From: Sphingopyxis panaciterrae
Lineage (GTDB): Bacteria > Pseudomonadota > Alphaproteobacteria > Sphingomonadales > Sphingomonadaceae
Assembly (NCBI RefSeq): GCF_011762125.1
Contig: NZ_JAASQN010000001.1
Coordinates: forward strand, 744,001 to 808,000
Direction: 5' to 3'
Length of the DNA stretch: 64,000 nucleotides
Shown here: one piece after another, positions 10,129 through 18,660 of the stretch
Numbering within the stretch: the stretch's first letter is position 1
Layout of the letters: each line of letters opens with the position of its first letter
Position numbers and translations under genes: made by a program
Notes under the pieces: generated by a model
Database searches by the model: none
Seen by the model: only the letters and a program-made list of their open reading frames with translations
What the model was told of the DNA's origin: nothing

Positions 10129-10323
10129 TTACTGCTTCCTGTCATCGACAGCGCGGCGTTCGAACGGGCCGCACCACCGTCGTCAAAATTGCGCGTTCCC
10201 GTGCCGACTGCAGGACCAAATCTGGGGGAGATTCCGGCTCGGCCGAGGTCGGCTGGCTGGACAGGAAGATCAGGCTGTGCGGGTGGGTCGCGATTTGCGT
10301 TCGACTGCGCTAGGAGAGGCCCC

Positions 10324-12144
10324 ATGTCAATACGTCGCCTGCCGGAAAAGCTCGTAAATCGGATCGCAGCCGGTGAAGTGGTCGAAAGACCCGCCGCAGC
10401 GCTCAAGGAACTGGTTGAAAACGCCATCGATGCCGGGGCGACTCGTATTTCGGTGCGAATCGTCGAAGGCGGAATTCTTCGGCTCGAGGTCGAGGATGAC
10501 GGCTGCGGGATGACCGCCGCCGACATGGCGCTCGCGCTCGAACGGCACGCGACGTCGAAGCTGCCGACCGACGCGATCGAGGATGTCACGACGATGGGGT
10601 TTCGCGGCGAGGCGCTGCCGTCGATCGCCAGCGTCGCCAGGCTGACGCTCGAAAGCCGGGTGGCGGGCGGCGATGGCTGGAAACGCGTTGTCGATAATGG
10701 CACCGGGGCTGCCGAAGGACCGGCGGCGCTGGCAAAGGGCACGCGCGTCGTCGTCGAGGATCTGTTCGCGCGCGTTCCCGCGCGGCGCAAATTCCTGCGC
10801 AGCGGCCGCAGCGAATATGCCGCCTGCCTCGATGCGGTCCGGCGGCTGGCGATGGCGCGCCCCGATGTGGGTTTCACCGTCGAGCATGACGGGCGCCGCG
10901 TGCTCGATGTGCAGGGAGGGCAGGACCGGGTTACGCGCGTCGCCGCGCTGACCCAGCGCGAACTGGCCGCGAACAGCATCGGCGTCGATCTCGATCGCGG
11001 CGAGGTGCATATGGGCGGCGTGATCAGCCTGCCGACCTACAATCGCGGCATCGCCGATCATCAATATCTGTTCGTCAACGGCCGCCCGGTGAAGGACCGG
11101 CTGCTCGTCGGGGCCTTGCGCGGCGCCTATGCCGACCTGCTTGCGCGTGATCGCCATCCCGTCGTCGCGCTGTTCCTCGACGTGCCGACGAGCGAGGTCG
11201 ACGTGAATGTCCATCCCGCAAAGACCGAAGTGCGCTTTCGCGATCCGCAGCTCATTCGCGGGATGATCGTCGGCGGCCTCCGCCGCGCGCTCGACGAACA
11301 TGGCTTCCGCAGTGTCCAGCGTCCCGCCGAAGCGGCCGTCGCGGCATGGCAACAAGAACCGGTCGCGCCAGCGCCGGCGCCGACACTGTTCGCGGCGCAT
11401 CTGCCCTATCCACACGCGCCGGCGACGCACCTGTTTGGCGCCGATGGCGATGCGGCGACGCAAGCGTTGCTGCGCGATCGGGTCATTGATTTTGCGCCCT
11501 CGCCCGACGCCTTGCCGATGGGCCGCGCTGAGACGGCGACCGCGCCGGTGCCGCAACTTGAAGCCCATCCGCTCGGCATCGCGCGCGGCCAGATCGCGCG
11601 CACCTATATCGTTGCCGAGGCCGAGGACGGCCTCGTCATCGTCGACCAGCATGCGGCACACGAGCGGCTGGTGCTCGAACAACTCCGCCGCGGCATGGGC
11701 GGGCAGGCAGTTCCCTCGCAGGGCCTGCTGCTTCCCGAAATCGTCGAACTCGACGAGCCCGCGTGCGACCGGATCGAGGCCGCGACGGCTGAACTTGCGG
11801 CGCTGGGGGTCGAGATCGAACGCTTCGGTCCCGCCGCGGTCATGGTGCGCGCCACCCCGGCGATGCTCGGCACGGTCGATTGCCATAAGCTCGTCACCGA
11901 CATCGCCGACGACCTTGCGGGCTATGACGCCGCGCTCGGCCTCAACGAGAAACTCGAACTCGTCGCGGCGACGATGGCGTGCCACGGTTCGGTGCGCGCC
12001 GGGCGCACGCTGAATGTCGCCGAGATGAACGCGCTGCTGCGCCAGATGGAAGTCACCCCGCATTCGGGCCAGTGCAATCACGGCCGTCCGACCTGGGTGA
12101 AACTGGCGATGGACGATGTGGAGAAATTGTTCGGGCGGAAGTGA
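10324..12144 (+). CDS. mutL: DNA mismatch repair endonuclease MutL
   Basis: MutL couples MutS mismatch recognition to strand incision. It has 606 aa. The N-terminal GHKL ATPase has ELVENAIDAGA (ATP/Mg), DDGCGM and GFRGEALPSIASV, followed by the transducer domain. After a Pro/Ala linker (about 345-400) comes the C-terminal dimerisation/nuclease domain with DQHAAHERLVLE. This matches the DQHA-x2-E-x4-E metal motif of MutL proteins that cut DNA themselves, as in bacteria lacking MutH. The start is the ATG at 10324; the open frame runs further upstream, but the protein begins with the conserved SIRRLPEKLVNRIAAGEVV. It is divergent from mreB. Confidence 0.98.
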   Translation: MSIRRLPEKLVNRIAAGEVVERPAAALKELVENAIDAGATRISVRIVEGGILRLEVEDDGCGMTAADMALALERHATSKLPTDAIEDVTTMGFRGEALPSIASVARLTLESRVAGGDGWKRVVDNGTGAAEGPAALAKGTRVVVEDLFARVPARRKFLRSGRSEYAACLDAVRRLAMARPDVGFTVEHDGRRVLDVQGGQDRVTRVAALTQRELAANSIGVDLDRGEVHMGGVISLPTYNRGIADHQYLFVNGRPVKDRLLVGALRGAYADLLARDRHPVVALFLDVPTSEVDVNVHPAKTEVRFRDPQLIRGMIVGGLRRALDEHGFRSVQRPAEAAVAAWQQEPVAPAPAPTLFAAHLPYPHAPATHLFGADGDAATQALLRDRVIDFAPSPDALPMGRAETATAPVPQLEAHPLGIARGQIARTYIVAEAEDGLVIVDQHAAHERLVLEQLRRGMGGQAVPSQGLLLPEIVELDEPACDRIEAATAELAALGVEIERFGPAAVMVRATPAMLGTVDCHKLVTDIADDLAGYDAALGLNEKLELVAATMACHGSVRAGRTLNVAEMNALLRQMEVTPHSGQCNHGRPTWVKLAMDDVEKLFGRK

Positions 12145-12297
12145 CCGGCGGCTATGGGGATGGCAACTCGCAGCCGAAAATCGTCTCTCCTGATGGTATT
12201 GCGCGTCTTAACCTCGATCGTTAGTAGGCTCAGCGTCGTCGGGAACGAACGGGCGCCCCCTTGCTCGCAAGTCCGCCGGCCAAAGGAGAAAATGTCG

Positions 12298-12810
12298 ATG
12301 AAATCCCCTCTTGCGGCGCCGCTTTGCGCCTTGTTTCTGCTCGCCGGCTGTTCGGGCGAACCCCAGTCGGAAGCCAAGACTCCCCCCGCCAAAACCGCAA
12401 CCGCCGAGAAGAAACTGCCCGACACCGGCGGTGACGCGCCGATCGAACTGAACGCGATCGGCAAGGGCGAACTGCTGGCGCTCAAGGGCGAACTGGGCTG
12501 CAGCTTCACCGTCAAGGGCCAGGACGGCGCGGCGCTCGTCGCCAAGGCCGATGTCGGTGCCGACGCCCTGACCGAGGGTGCGGTGAAGATCGGCGATCGC
12601 GTTCAGCGTGTCGCCGGATCGGGCGGCTTCGCTGCGCTCGAAAAGGGAATGGCGCTGTCGGGCCCCGGCCTGAAGCTGGCCGTCGAGCGGACCTCGGAAA
12701 CGTCGAAGAAGACGGGCAACGAGCAGACCGCCTATCCCGCGAAGCTGCTGGCCAGCCGCACCTTTGGCGGCGAGCAGAGCTTCGACGGCGAATGGATCTG
12801 CGGCGCCTGA
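12298..12810 (+). CDS. Putative outer-membrane lipoprotein, unknown function
   Basis: This 170 aa secreted lipoprotein has a signal peptide with lipobox LLAGC (cysteine at about residue 18). A Pro/Lys/Thr-rich linker (about 20-40) follows, then a beta-rich domain containing two cysteines, ELGCSFTV and EWICGA at the C-terminus, that could form a disulfide. I do not recognise the family. The AAAGGAG at 12282-12288 fits the ATG at 12298 (9-base spacing) better than the ATG at 12292. It follows mutL by about 150 bp with its own ribosome site, and converges on phoD. Confidence 0.7.
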   Translation: MKSPLAAPLCALFLLAGCSGEPQSEAKTPPAKTATAEKKLPDTGGDAPIELNAIGKGELLALKGELGCSFTVKGQDGAALVAKADVGADALTEGAVKIGDRVQRVAGSGGFAALEKGMALSGPGLKLAVERTSETSKKTGNEQTAYPAKLLASRTFGGEQSFDGEWICGA

Positions 12811-12832
12811 GTGCCCGGGCCTCGCGCCGGGA

Positions 12833-14401
12833 TCACGCCATCGTGATTCCGGCGCGGCCGTTTTCGACCACCCCCGTCGCGCGTTTTGACAATATGTTCA
12901 CCGGCGTCGTCACCTTGTCGACGACCATGAAATGCGTCTGCCACGCCTCGCGGCCGACCTCGCACACCATATAACCGCGCTGGTCGTTCGCGAATTTGAG
13001 TTCGGGATTGAGCTTCAGCCATTCGTCGGTGCCGTTGCGCTGGTCGCTGCCGTCGCCGCCGCTCGAGATCGAGGTGCCGACGAATTCGGCGCCGACGACC
13101 TTGTCCTGCCGGATCAGGTCGCCGCAGAAATTCTGATGCTCGTCGCCGGTCAGCACGACGACATTCCTGAGGCCGCCCATGCGTGCCAGCATGCGGTCGC
13201 GCGGCGCTTCATAGCCCGCCCAGCTGTCGAGGTTCAGGATCTTCTCGGGCTCGTCGGGTTTGCGGCGGCGGTCGAGCGACATCATCGTCACCTGCTGCGC
13301 CAGCGTGTTCCATGTCGCGCCGCCTGCGCCCAGATTGCGGTTCAGCCACTCTTCCTGCGCCTTGCCCAGCACCTGCGCATTCTTGTCGTAAACCCCGGGA
13401 CAGGCCGGCTTGAAACCGTCTTGGCACGGCTGATCGTCGCGATACTGGCGCGTATCGAGCAACTGCATCGACATCAGGTCGCCGTAGCGAAGCTCGCGGT
13501 TCAGCGCGACCATTCCCCCGCGCGGCAGCATCGACCGGCGCACCGGCATATGCTCGTACCACGCCTGCATCGCCGCCTGCTTCTTCAGCATGAAGACCTC
13601 GGGCGGCGGCGCGTCGGGATCGTTGGTATCGAGGCCGAGTTTCCAGTTGTCGATATCCGAAACCCAGTCGTTGCGGATTTCATGATCGTCGAAACTCGAC
13701 AGGAATGCGTGAACCGACCGCGCCGCCTGCTGGTCGATGTCGAGCAACGTCTGGGCATAGGCATTGCGAAAATCGCTCAGGTCAATCAGCGCGCGCTGCG
13801 CATAGCGGCGGACCGGACGGATCGGCAGGCCGTCGTCATAGAGATAGTCCTGCTGATATTCATAGATGAAGTCGCCATAATGATAGACGAAGGCGAGTTC
13901 TTCGCGCGCCAGATGGCGATAGGCGCCATAGAAGCCGGATTCATAATGCTGGCACCCGGCGACGCCGAATTTGAGCGCGTCGACCTTGGCGCCGGGCATG
14001 GGCAGGGTTCGCGCGCGGCCGCGCAGGCTGCGCTCGCCGCCGGCGGTGAAGCGGTAATAATAGGGGCGGTCGGCCTGCAATCCGGCCACCTCGACATGGA
14101 CGCTGTGGCCAAGTTCGGGGCGCGCGAGTTCGGTGCCTTTCGCGACGACGTCGCGAAAGCCGGTGTCGCTCGCGACCTCCCAGTCGACGGGGATCGAGGC
14201 GAGCGGCATGCCGCCATGCGGTGCCATCGGTTCGGGGGCGAGCCGCGTCCAGATGACGAAACCGTCGCTCGCCGGATCGCCCGCCGCAACGCCGAGGCTG
14301 AACGGGAAATCGCGAAAAATCCCGCCCTCGGCGCGCAGGATCGCCGGCGCGGCAAGGCCCGCGGCGGTCGCTCCGGCCAGGAAATGACGGCGGTTATACA
14401 T
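12833..14401 (-). CDS. phoD: PhoD-family alkaline phosphatase / phosphodiesterase
   Basis: This is a secreted metallophosphoesterase that releases phosphate from organic mono- and diesters, typically using iron and calcium. It has 522 aa. The N-terminal Tat signal begins NRRHFLAGATAAG. An N-terminal beta domain is followed by the phosphatase core: GVAGCQHYESGFYGAYRHLA (about 155), the metal-binding HYGDFIYEYQ, SFDDHEIRNDW (about 250) and VVLTGDEHQNFCGDL (about 415). The ATG at 14401 gives the Tat signal directly after the start; an in-frame extension upstream lacks support. Family members are often under PhoB control, but I saw no clear Pho box here. The second phosphatase in the window, phoX, lies 6.2 kb to the right. 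Confidence 0.92.
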   Translation of the reverse strand: MYNRRHFLAGATAAGLAAPAILRAEGGIFRDFPFSLGVAAGDPASDGFVIWTRLAPEPMAPHGGMPLASIPVDWEVASDTGFRDVVAKGTELARPELGHSVHVEVAGLQADRPYYYRFTAGGERSLRGRARTLPMPGAKVDALKFGVAGCQHYESGFYGAYRHLAREELAFVYHYGDFIYEYQQDYLYDDGLPIRPVRRYAQRALIDLSDFRNAYAQTLLDIDQQAARSVHAFLSSFDDHEIRNDWVSDIDNWKLGLDTNDPDAPPPEVFMLKKQAAMQAWYEHMPVRRSMLPRGGMVALNRELRYGDLMSMQLLDTRQYRDDQPCQDGFKPACPGVYDKNAQVLGKAQEEWLNRNLGAGGATWNTLAQQVTMMSLDRRRKPDEPEKILNLDSWAGYEAPRDRMLARMGGLRNVVVLTGDEHQNFCGDLIRQDKVVGAEFVGTSISSGGDGSDQRNGTDEWLKLNPELKFANDQRGYMVCEVGREAWQTHFMVVDKVTTPVNILSKRATGVVENGRAGITMA

Positions 14402-14473
14402 AAATGGCTCCGTGCGCGAATCGATGACGTATCGATAGACGAGCCGCAAGTTACACTAATGCGTCCCGCCGCA

Positions 14474-15523
14474 TCAGAACCAGAACCGCACCCCAGCGAC
14501 AAAGGCCGGCCGTGACGCGCCGTCGCTTGTTGCGCGCGCCAGCCGTGCCGTCTTCCCCAGCTTGCGGTCCCAGACGAAGCCCACATAAGGCGCGAATTCG
14601 CGGGCGATTTCATAACGTAACCGCACGCCAAGCTCGACGCTCGAAACGCCGCTGCCGATGCCGCGTTCGGCGACGTCCTGAAACGCCGCTTCGACCTCGG
14701 CCATAGGCTGCACGATCAGCCACTGGGTGATGCGCTGGTCATAGCTGGCTTCGAGGCGCGCGGTGACGTCGCCTTTGGCCGACAGGAACAGCGCGCCCTC
14801 GACGTCGAACCAATAGGGCGCGAGGCCTTCGAAACCGATGACGGCATGCGTCGGCGATGCGCCCGGTCCGATGTCCTGCCTTACCCCGGCCTGCACGTCG
14901 AAATAGGGGCCGATCGCATGGCTCCACAGCGCCTGCACCTCGGCCTCGTCCAGTGAACCGCCGAAATCGCCTTCGCCTTCGGATTTGACTGCCAGCTTGT
15001 CGATATCGCCGCCGAAGCGCGCCTCGGCATCCCAGGCATAGCTGTCGCGGCCTTTGCCGATCCGCGCCTCGGCCATGTCGACCATGACCTGCGAGATCGC
15101 GCTGCCCCCATGTTCGGCATAGAGCCGCGCGCGCGCAGCCGCCATCGCGTCGGCGCCGAAGATCGCATCTGCGGCGCCGACGCGCGGCGCGGGCGGGGGA
15201 GGGGTGTTGCCCGCGCCGGGGGTGGGGGGGGTGGTGTCAGGGAGGGTGCAATGGCCCATCGCGGCATGCTCGGGCGCGCAGGCGGGCGGAGGCGGTGCTT
15301 TGGGTGCCGGCATCTCGCAATGCCCCATTGCGGCGTGTTCGGGTGAACAGGAGGGAGCGGGCGACGGTGGCGGCGCGGGCGGTGCGGGCGGCGCCTTCGC
15401 CTCGGGCATCGTGCAATGGCCCATCGCCGCATGCTCGGGCGAGCAGGCAGGCGCGGGTTCGGGCGCCGGCATCTCATGACCCTGATGCTGCGCGGTCACG
15501 AGGAGGAGCGCGAGCAGGCTCAT
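14474..15523 (-). CDS. copB: Copper resistance outer-membrane protein CopB
   Basis: CopB is an outer-membrane beta-barrel protein of periplasmic copper resistance, paired with CopA. It has 349 aa. After a short signal peptide comes a low-complexity Pro-rich segment with three near-identical copies of a CSPEHAAMGHC-type motif (about residues 28-110), rich in Cys, His and Met and presumably Cu-binding. The CopB domain (from about 145) ends in ARATSDGASRPAFVAGVRFWF-type barrel strands with a terminal Phe. The ATG at 15523 overlaps the copA stop by 4 bp. It is the last gene of the operon driven by the mer-like promoter at 17947-17977. Confidence 0.93.
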   Translation of the reverse strand: MSLLALLLVTAQHQGHEMPAPEPAPACSPEHAAMGHCTMPEAKAPPAPPAPPPSPAPSCSPEHAAMGHCEMPAPKAPPPPACAPEHAAMGHCTLPDTTPPTPGAGNTPPPPAPRVGAADAIFGADAMAAARARLYAEHGGSAISQVMVDMAEARIGKGRDSYAWDAEARFGGDIDKLAVKSEGEGDFGGSLDEAEVQALWSHAIGPYFDVQAGVRQDIGPGASPTHAVIGFEGLAPYWFDVEGALFLSAKGDVTARLEASYDQRITQWLIVQPMAEVEAAFQDVAERGIGSGVSSVELGVRLRYEIAREFAPYVGFVWDRKLGKTARLARATSDGASRPAFVAGVRFWF

Positions 15524-17199
15524 GCCGCCTCTCCCGCCGGCCGCACCGTCACCACCTGCATCATCCCGGCGTGCATATGATAGAGGAGATGGCAGTGAAA
15601 CGCCCAGTCGCCCGGCGCGTCGGCGGTCAGGTCGAACGTCGCCTTGCCGCCCGGCTGGACATTCACCGTATGCTTGCGCGGCGCATGGTCGCCCTTGCCG
15701 GTGACGAGCTCGAAGAAATGGCCGTGCAGATGGATGGGGTGCGTCATCATCGTGTCGTTGACCAATGTCACGCGCACGCGCTCGCCCTCCGTGAAGGGGA
15801 TCGGTGCCTTGACCTCGTTCATCTTCACCCCGTCGAACGCCCACATATAACGTTCCATATTGCCGGTAAGGTGGATCTGCAGCTGCCGCGACGGCGTGCG
15901 CGTGTCGGGATTGCGGTCGAGCGCGACGAGGTCTTGATAGGATAGCACGTCGGGCTCGCCCTCCAGCCCTTGCCCCGGGTCGCCGGTGCGGTCGACGGGC
16001 ATCGGCGATATGCTCTGGACGGTCGGCGTATCCTTGACCGTCGGCGCGGCGCGCATGTCGCGCATGCTATGCTTCATGGTCTCGCCGCCATGGCCCATCG
16101 CGCCATGATCCATGCCGCCCATCCCCATATCCTGCATCGTCGCAAGCGGGCGCGGGCGGAGCGGCGGAACCGCGGCTGTCATCCCGGCGCGCGGCGCCAG
16201 CGTCGCTCGCGCCAACCCCGACCGATCCGAACTTTCTGCGATCAGCGAATAGGCCTCGTCGCTGGGCGTGACGACGACGTCGTAGGTTTCGGCGACCGCG
16301 ATCTGGAATTCACCGACGCGCACCGGCCGTACGTTCAGTCCGTCGGCCTGCACTACCTCCATCGTCAGCCCGGGGATGCGGACGTTGAAGGTCGTCATTG
16401 CCGATGCGTTGATGATGCGCAGCCGCACCCGTTCGCCGGCCCGGAACAGTCCGGTCCAATTGTCCGCAGGCCCCAGGCCGTTGATCAAATAGGTATAGGT
16501 CGATCCCGTGACGTCGCTGATATCGGTCGGGTCCATCCGCATCGCACCCCACGCCACCCGGTCTTTCAGCGCCTGGTCCTCGCCCGCGAGCAGCCCCGCC
16601 AGCGTCTGCTTGTTATAGTTGAAATAGCCGCCCATCTGCTTGAGCTTCTTGAAAATGACATGCGGATGAAGCGCGCTGTGGTCGGACAGCAGGATCACAT
16701 GTTCGCGGTCATAGGCGACCGGATCGGCATCCGCGGGGTCGATGATCAGCGGGCCGTAATGCCCCATCTGCTCCTGCAATCCCGAATGGCTGTGATACCA
16801 ATAGGTCCCCGACTGCCGCACCGGAAATTCATAGGTAAAGCTCTTGCCCGGCGCGATGCCGGGAAAGCTGATCCCCGGCACGCCGTCCATATGGAAGGGC
16901 AGGATCAGGCCGTGCCAGTGGATCGAACTATCCTCGCCCTGCAGCGCGTTGGCGACATGAATACGCGCCTTTGTCCCTTCCTTCAGCCGCACCAACGGGC
17001 CGGGGATGGTGCCGTTGATGCCGATCGCATGGCTCGTCTTGCCGTCCACGGTCAGCATTTGGTGCGCGATCTTCAGGTGAATGTCGGCGCCGCTGACGGT
17101 CGGCAGTCCCGGCGAAATCGGCTGCGCCCACGCGGGAAGCCATGGCACGAGCGCCGCCGCGCCGCCTGCGGTCAGCAGCGATCGCCGGTCGATCATCAT
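15520..17199 (-). CDS. copA: Copper resistance multicopper oxidase CopA
   Basis: CopA is a periplasmic multicopper oxidase that oxidises Cu(I) and sequesters copper. It has 559 aa. The Tat signal is DRRSLLTAGGAAALVPWLPA. Copper sites are complete: IHWHG and YWYHSHSG in domain 1, and HPIHLHGHFF and HCHLLYHMHAGM at the C-terminus (T1/T2/T3 ligands). A Met/His-rich loop MQDMGMGGMDHGAMGHGG near residues 345-365 is the usual CopA copper-binding segment. The ATG at 17199, preceded by GGAGGG about 10 bases upstream, is chosen; it is 2 bp after the stop of the glutaredoxin-MauE gene, indicating one transcript. Confidence 0.96.
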   Translation of the reverse strand: MMIDRRSLLTAGGAAALVPWLPAWAQPISPGLPTVSGADIHLKIAHQMLTVDGKTSHAIGINGTIPGPLVRLKEGTKARIHVANALQGEDSSIHWHGLILPFHMDGVPGISFPGIAPGKSFTYEFPVRQSGTYWYHSHSGLQEQMGHYGPLIIDPADADPVAYDREHVILLSDHSALHPHVIFKKLKQMGGYFNYNKQTLAGLLAGEDQALKDRVAWGAMRMDPTDISDVTGSTYTYLINGLGPADNWTGLFRAGERVRLRIINASAMTTFNVRIPGLTMEVVQADGLNVRPVRVGEFQIAVAETYDVVVTPSDEAYSLIAESSDRSGLARATLAPRAGMTAAVPPLRPRPLATMQDMGMGGMDHGAMGHGGETMKHSMRDMRAAPTVKDTPTVQSISPMPVDRTGDPGQGLEGEPDVLSYQDLVALDRNPDTRTPSRQLQIHLTGNMERYMWAFDGVKMNEVKAPIPFTEGERVRVTLVNDTMMTHPIHLHGHFFELVTGKGDHAPRKHTVNVQPGGKATFDLTADAPGDWAFHCHLLYHMHAGMMQVVTVRPAGEAA

Positions 17200-17201
17200 G
17201 C

Positions 17202-17939
17202 TCACATCACCCTCCACAGCATCCACAGCGCCATCGCCACCATCATCACATTTTCGGTCAGCGATACGAAACCCAGCGGCACCTTGCTGCTGCCGCCGAC
17301 GCAGGCGCATTTGATGTCGCGCTTGTCGATATAGACCGCCTTGAACACCGACACCGCGCCGATGCCGCCGATGAACAGCGCAACCGGGATCGACAGCCAG
17401 GGCAGCGCGTGCGCGGTCATCAGCACGCCGGCAAGCCCCTCGGCAAAGGGATAGATGCTCGCATAGGGCACCCAGCGCCGCGCGAGCAGGTCGTAATTGA
17501 GGAACATCGTCGCGAACTTGTCGACGTCCTGCAGCTTGAGCAGCGCGAGCACGACCATGCTGAACGAAATGAACCATTCGGCGGCACGCAGGGTGAAAAC
17601 ATTCCCCTCGACCGCGAAGCCGGCGGCGAGCGCCATCAATGCCGTCATCGCGAACAGCGCGATCACCGGCGTATAGCTCGTCGCATCGGGGTCGGCGACC
17701 TTCAGCCCGAAATGGCGGCGCAAATCGTCATGGCCGCCGATGCGAACGCCGTCGATGAAGGTCTGCGGCGTCGTCTTGACGCCATGCTCGGCCTTGAAGG
17801 CGTCGGTCTGTTCGCGGGTGGTCAGCCAGCGGTCGTCGACCGTGAAGCCCCGGCTTTCGAGCAAATGCTTCGATTTGAGCCCATAGGGGCAAGTGTGGCC
17901 GGGCATGACCATGCGATGGAGTATTGCCTGTTTCGTCAT
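17202..17939 (-). CDS. Glutaredoxin-MauE fusion membrane protein
   Basis: This two-domain protein of about 245 aa has an N-terminal glutaredoxin-like domain (CPYGLKSKHLLE near residue 17, VKTTPQTFIDGVRIGGHDDL near residue 55) with a CPxG redox site. It is joined to a MauE/DoxX-like four-helix membrane domain (about 90-245) with a CACVGG motif in the cytoplasmic-loop region. Such proteins are thought to handle thiol redox or disulfide delivery across the membrane; here the context is copper or other thiophilic metals. The ATG at 17939 is used. An ATG at 17948 lies inside the predicted -10 box, so it cannot be on the mRNA, and even 17939 leaves almost no leader. It heads the operon with copA and copB. 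Confidence 0.8.
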   Translation of the reverse strand: MTKQAILHRMVMPGHTCPYGLKSKHLLESRGFTVDDRWLTTREQTDAFKAEHGVKTTPQTFIDGVRIGGHDDLRRHFGLKVADPDATSYTPVIALFAMTALMALAAGFAVEGNVFTLRAAEWFISFSMVVLALLKLQDVDKFATMFLNYDLLARRWVPYASIYPFAEGLAGVLMTAHALPWLSIPVALFIGGIGAVSVFKAVYIDKRDIKCACVGGSSKVPLGFVSLTENVMMVAMALWMLWRVM

Positions 17940-17946
17940 GCACCCC

Positions 17947-17977
17947 ATATAGCTTCCGTACCATGGTACGGAGTCAA
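17947..17977 (-). promoter_or_regulatory. mer-type promoter/operator for the glutaredoxin-copA-copB operon
   Basis: Read on the minus strand, a -35 TTGACT (17977-17972) and a -10 CTATAT (17952-17947) are separated by 19 bp, the overlong spacer typical of MerR-activated promoters. The spacer holds a perfect 18-bp palindrome, TCCGTACCATGGTACGGA (17955-17972), closely resembling the operator of the Tn501/Tn21 mer operons. The divergent merR starts at 17981, so one site can serve both genes. The predicted transcription start is near 17940, at or next to the ATG of the first gene. Confidence 0.85.
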
Positions 17978-17980
17978 GCG

Positions 17981-18382
17981 ATGCAATTCACCATCGGAAA
18001 ATTGGCGCAGGCGGGGGCGGTCGGGGTCGAAACCATACGCTATTACCAGCGCCGCGGCCTGCTCGAAACGCCCGCGCGCAGCGGCGGCGACCGTTGGGGC
18101 GGCGGTATCCGCCGCTATGGCGCTGACGATCTCCGCCGGTTGAAGTTCATCCGCTCGGCGCAGGCGGCCGGTTTCACGCTCGACGAGGTTTCCGAACTGC
18201 TGGCGCTGGAAGCCAGCGATGACCGGGTCCAGGTACGCAGCCTCGCGCGCCAGCGGATCGACATGCTTGACGTGAAGATTGCCCAAATGACCGAAACCCG
18301 CGCCGCCCTCGCGCGCCTCGCCGACCAGTGCGCGGCGAGCGACAAGGGGCCATGCCCGATCTTGGCGGCATTCGAGCCGTGA
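17981..18382 (+). CDS. MerR-family metal-responsive regulator
   Basis: This is a 133 aa dimeric activator/repressor. An N-terminal winged helix-turn-helix (about 2-70: FTIGKLAQAGAVGVETIRYY) is followed by the dimerisation helix (about 85-118) and a C-terminal metal-binding loop. Cys117 and Cys125 match two of the three mercury ligands of Tn501 MerR, including the PCPI end, but the position equivalent to Cys82 is Arg. The sensor is therefore not a standard Hg(II) site. The ATG at 17981 lies 4 bases from the divergent promoter's -35. Location and operator indicate that it controls the glutaredoxin-copA-copB operon; the ligand could be copper, another soft metal or mercury. Confidence 0.88.
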   Translation: MQFTIGKLAQAGAVGVETIRYYQRRGLLETPARSGGDRWGGGIRRYGADDLRRLKFIRSAQAAGFTLDEVSELLALEASDDRVQVRSLARQRIDMLDVKIAQMTETRAALARLADQCAASDKGPCPILAAFEP

Positions 18383-18441
18383 TGATTTGGAAACCGGCGC
18401 GGGAAGGGCCGGTTGCGGCCGGGAGTTGCCGTCCCGTCCAT

Positions 18442-18533
18442 CGTCACCCCGGACTTGATCCGGGGTCCCGCTTGACCTCGAAAGCCGCCGGCGCCCAAAA
18501 AAAGCGGGATCCCGGGTCAAGTCCGGGGTGACG
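18442..18533. repeat. Family A palindromic repeat after merR
   Basis: Two 32-nt arms, 18442-18473 and 18502-18533, are near-perfect inverted repeats (CGTCACCCCGGACTTG...CCCGCTT and its complement) flanking a 28-nt loop with an A-run. It lies between convergent merR and ychF and could act as a bidirectional terminator. It belongs to the same family as the elements at 24584, 30335, 34190 and 61242. Confidence 0.85.
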
Positions 18534-18660
18534 AAGCTGTAGAAAGCGATGCCCGCTCCCCACACCAATGCCGGCAATCGACCGGGGCTCGTGATCCGCT
18601 CGCCCTTGGTGCTCCTCGTCGCCACGCTCCTCGCGATGACGAAGTTGAATCGGGCGCCCG

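Noticed and set aside
12811..12832. CCCGG...CCGGG hairpin between the lipoprotein gene and phoD
   Set aside because: Arms of only 5 bp with no T-run; not enough for a terminator call.
14402..14449. Upstream start for phoD at 14449
   Set aside because: It would place 16 residues before the Tat signal; the ATG at 14401 gives a normal Tat signal start.
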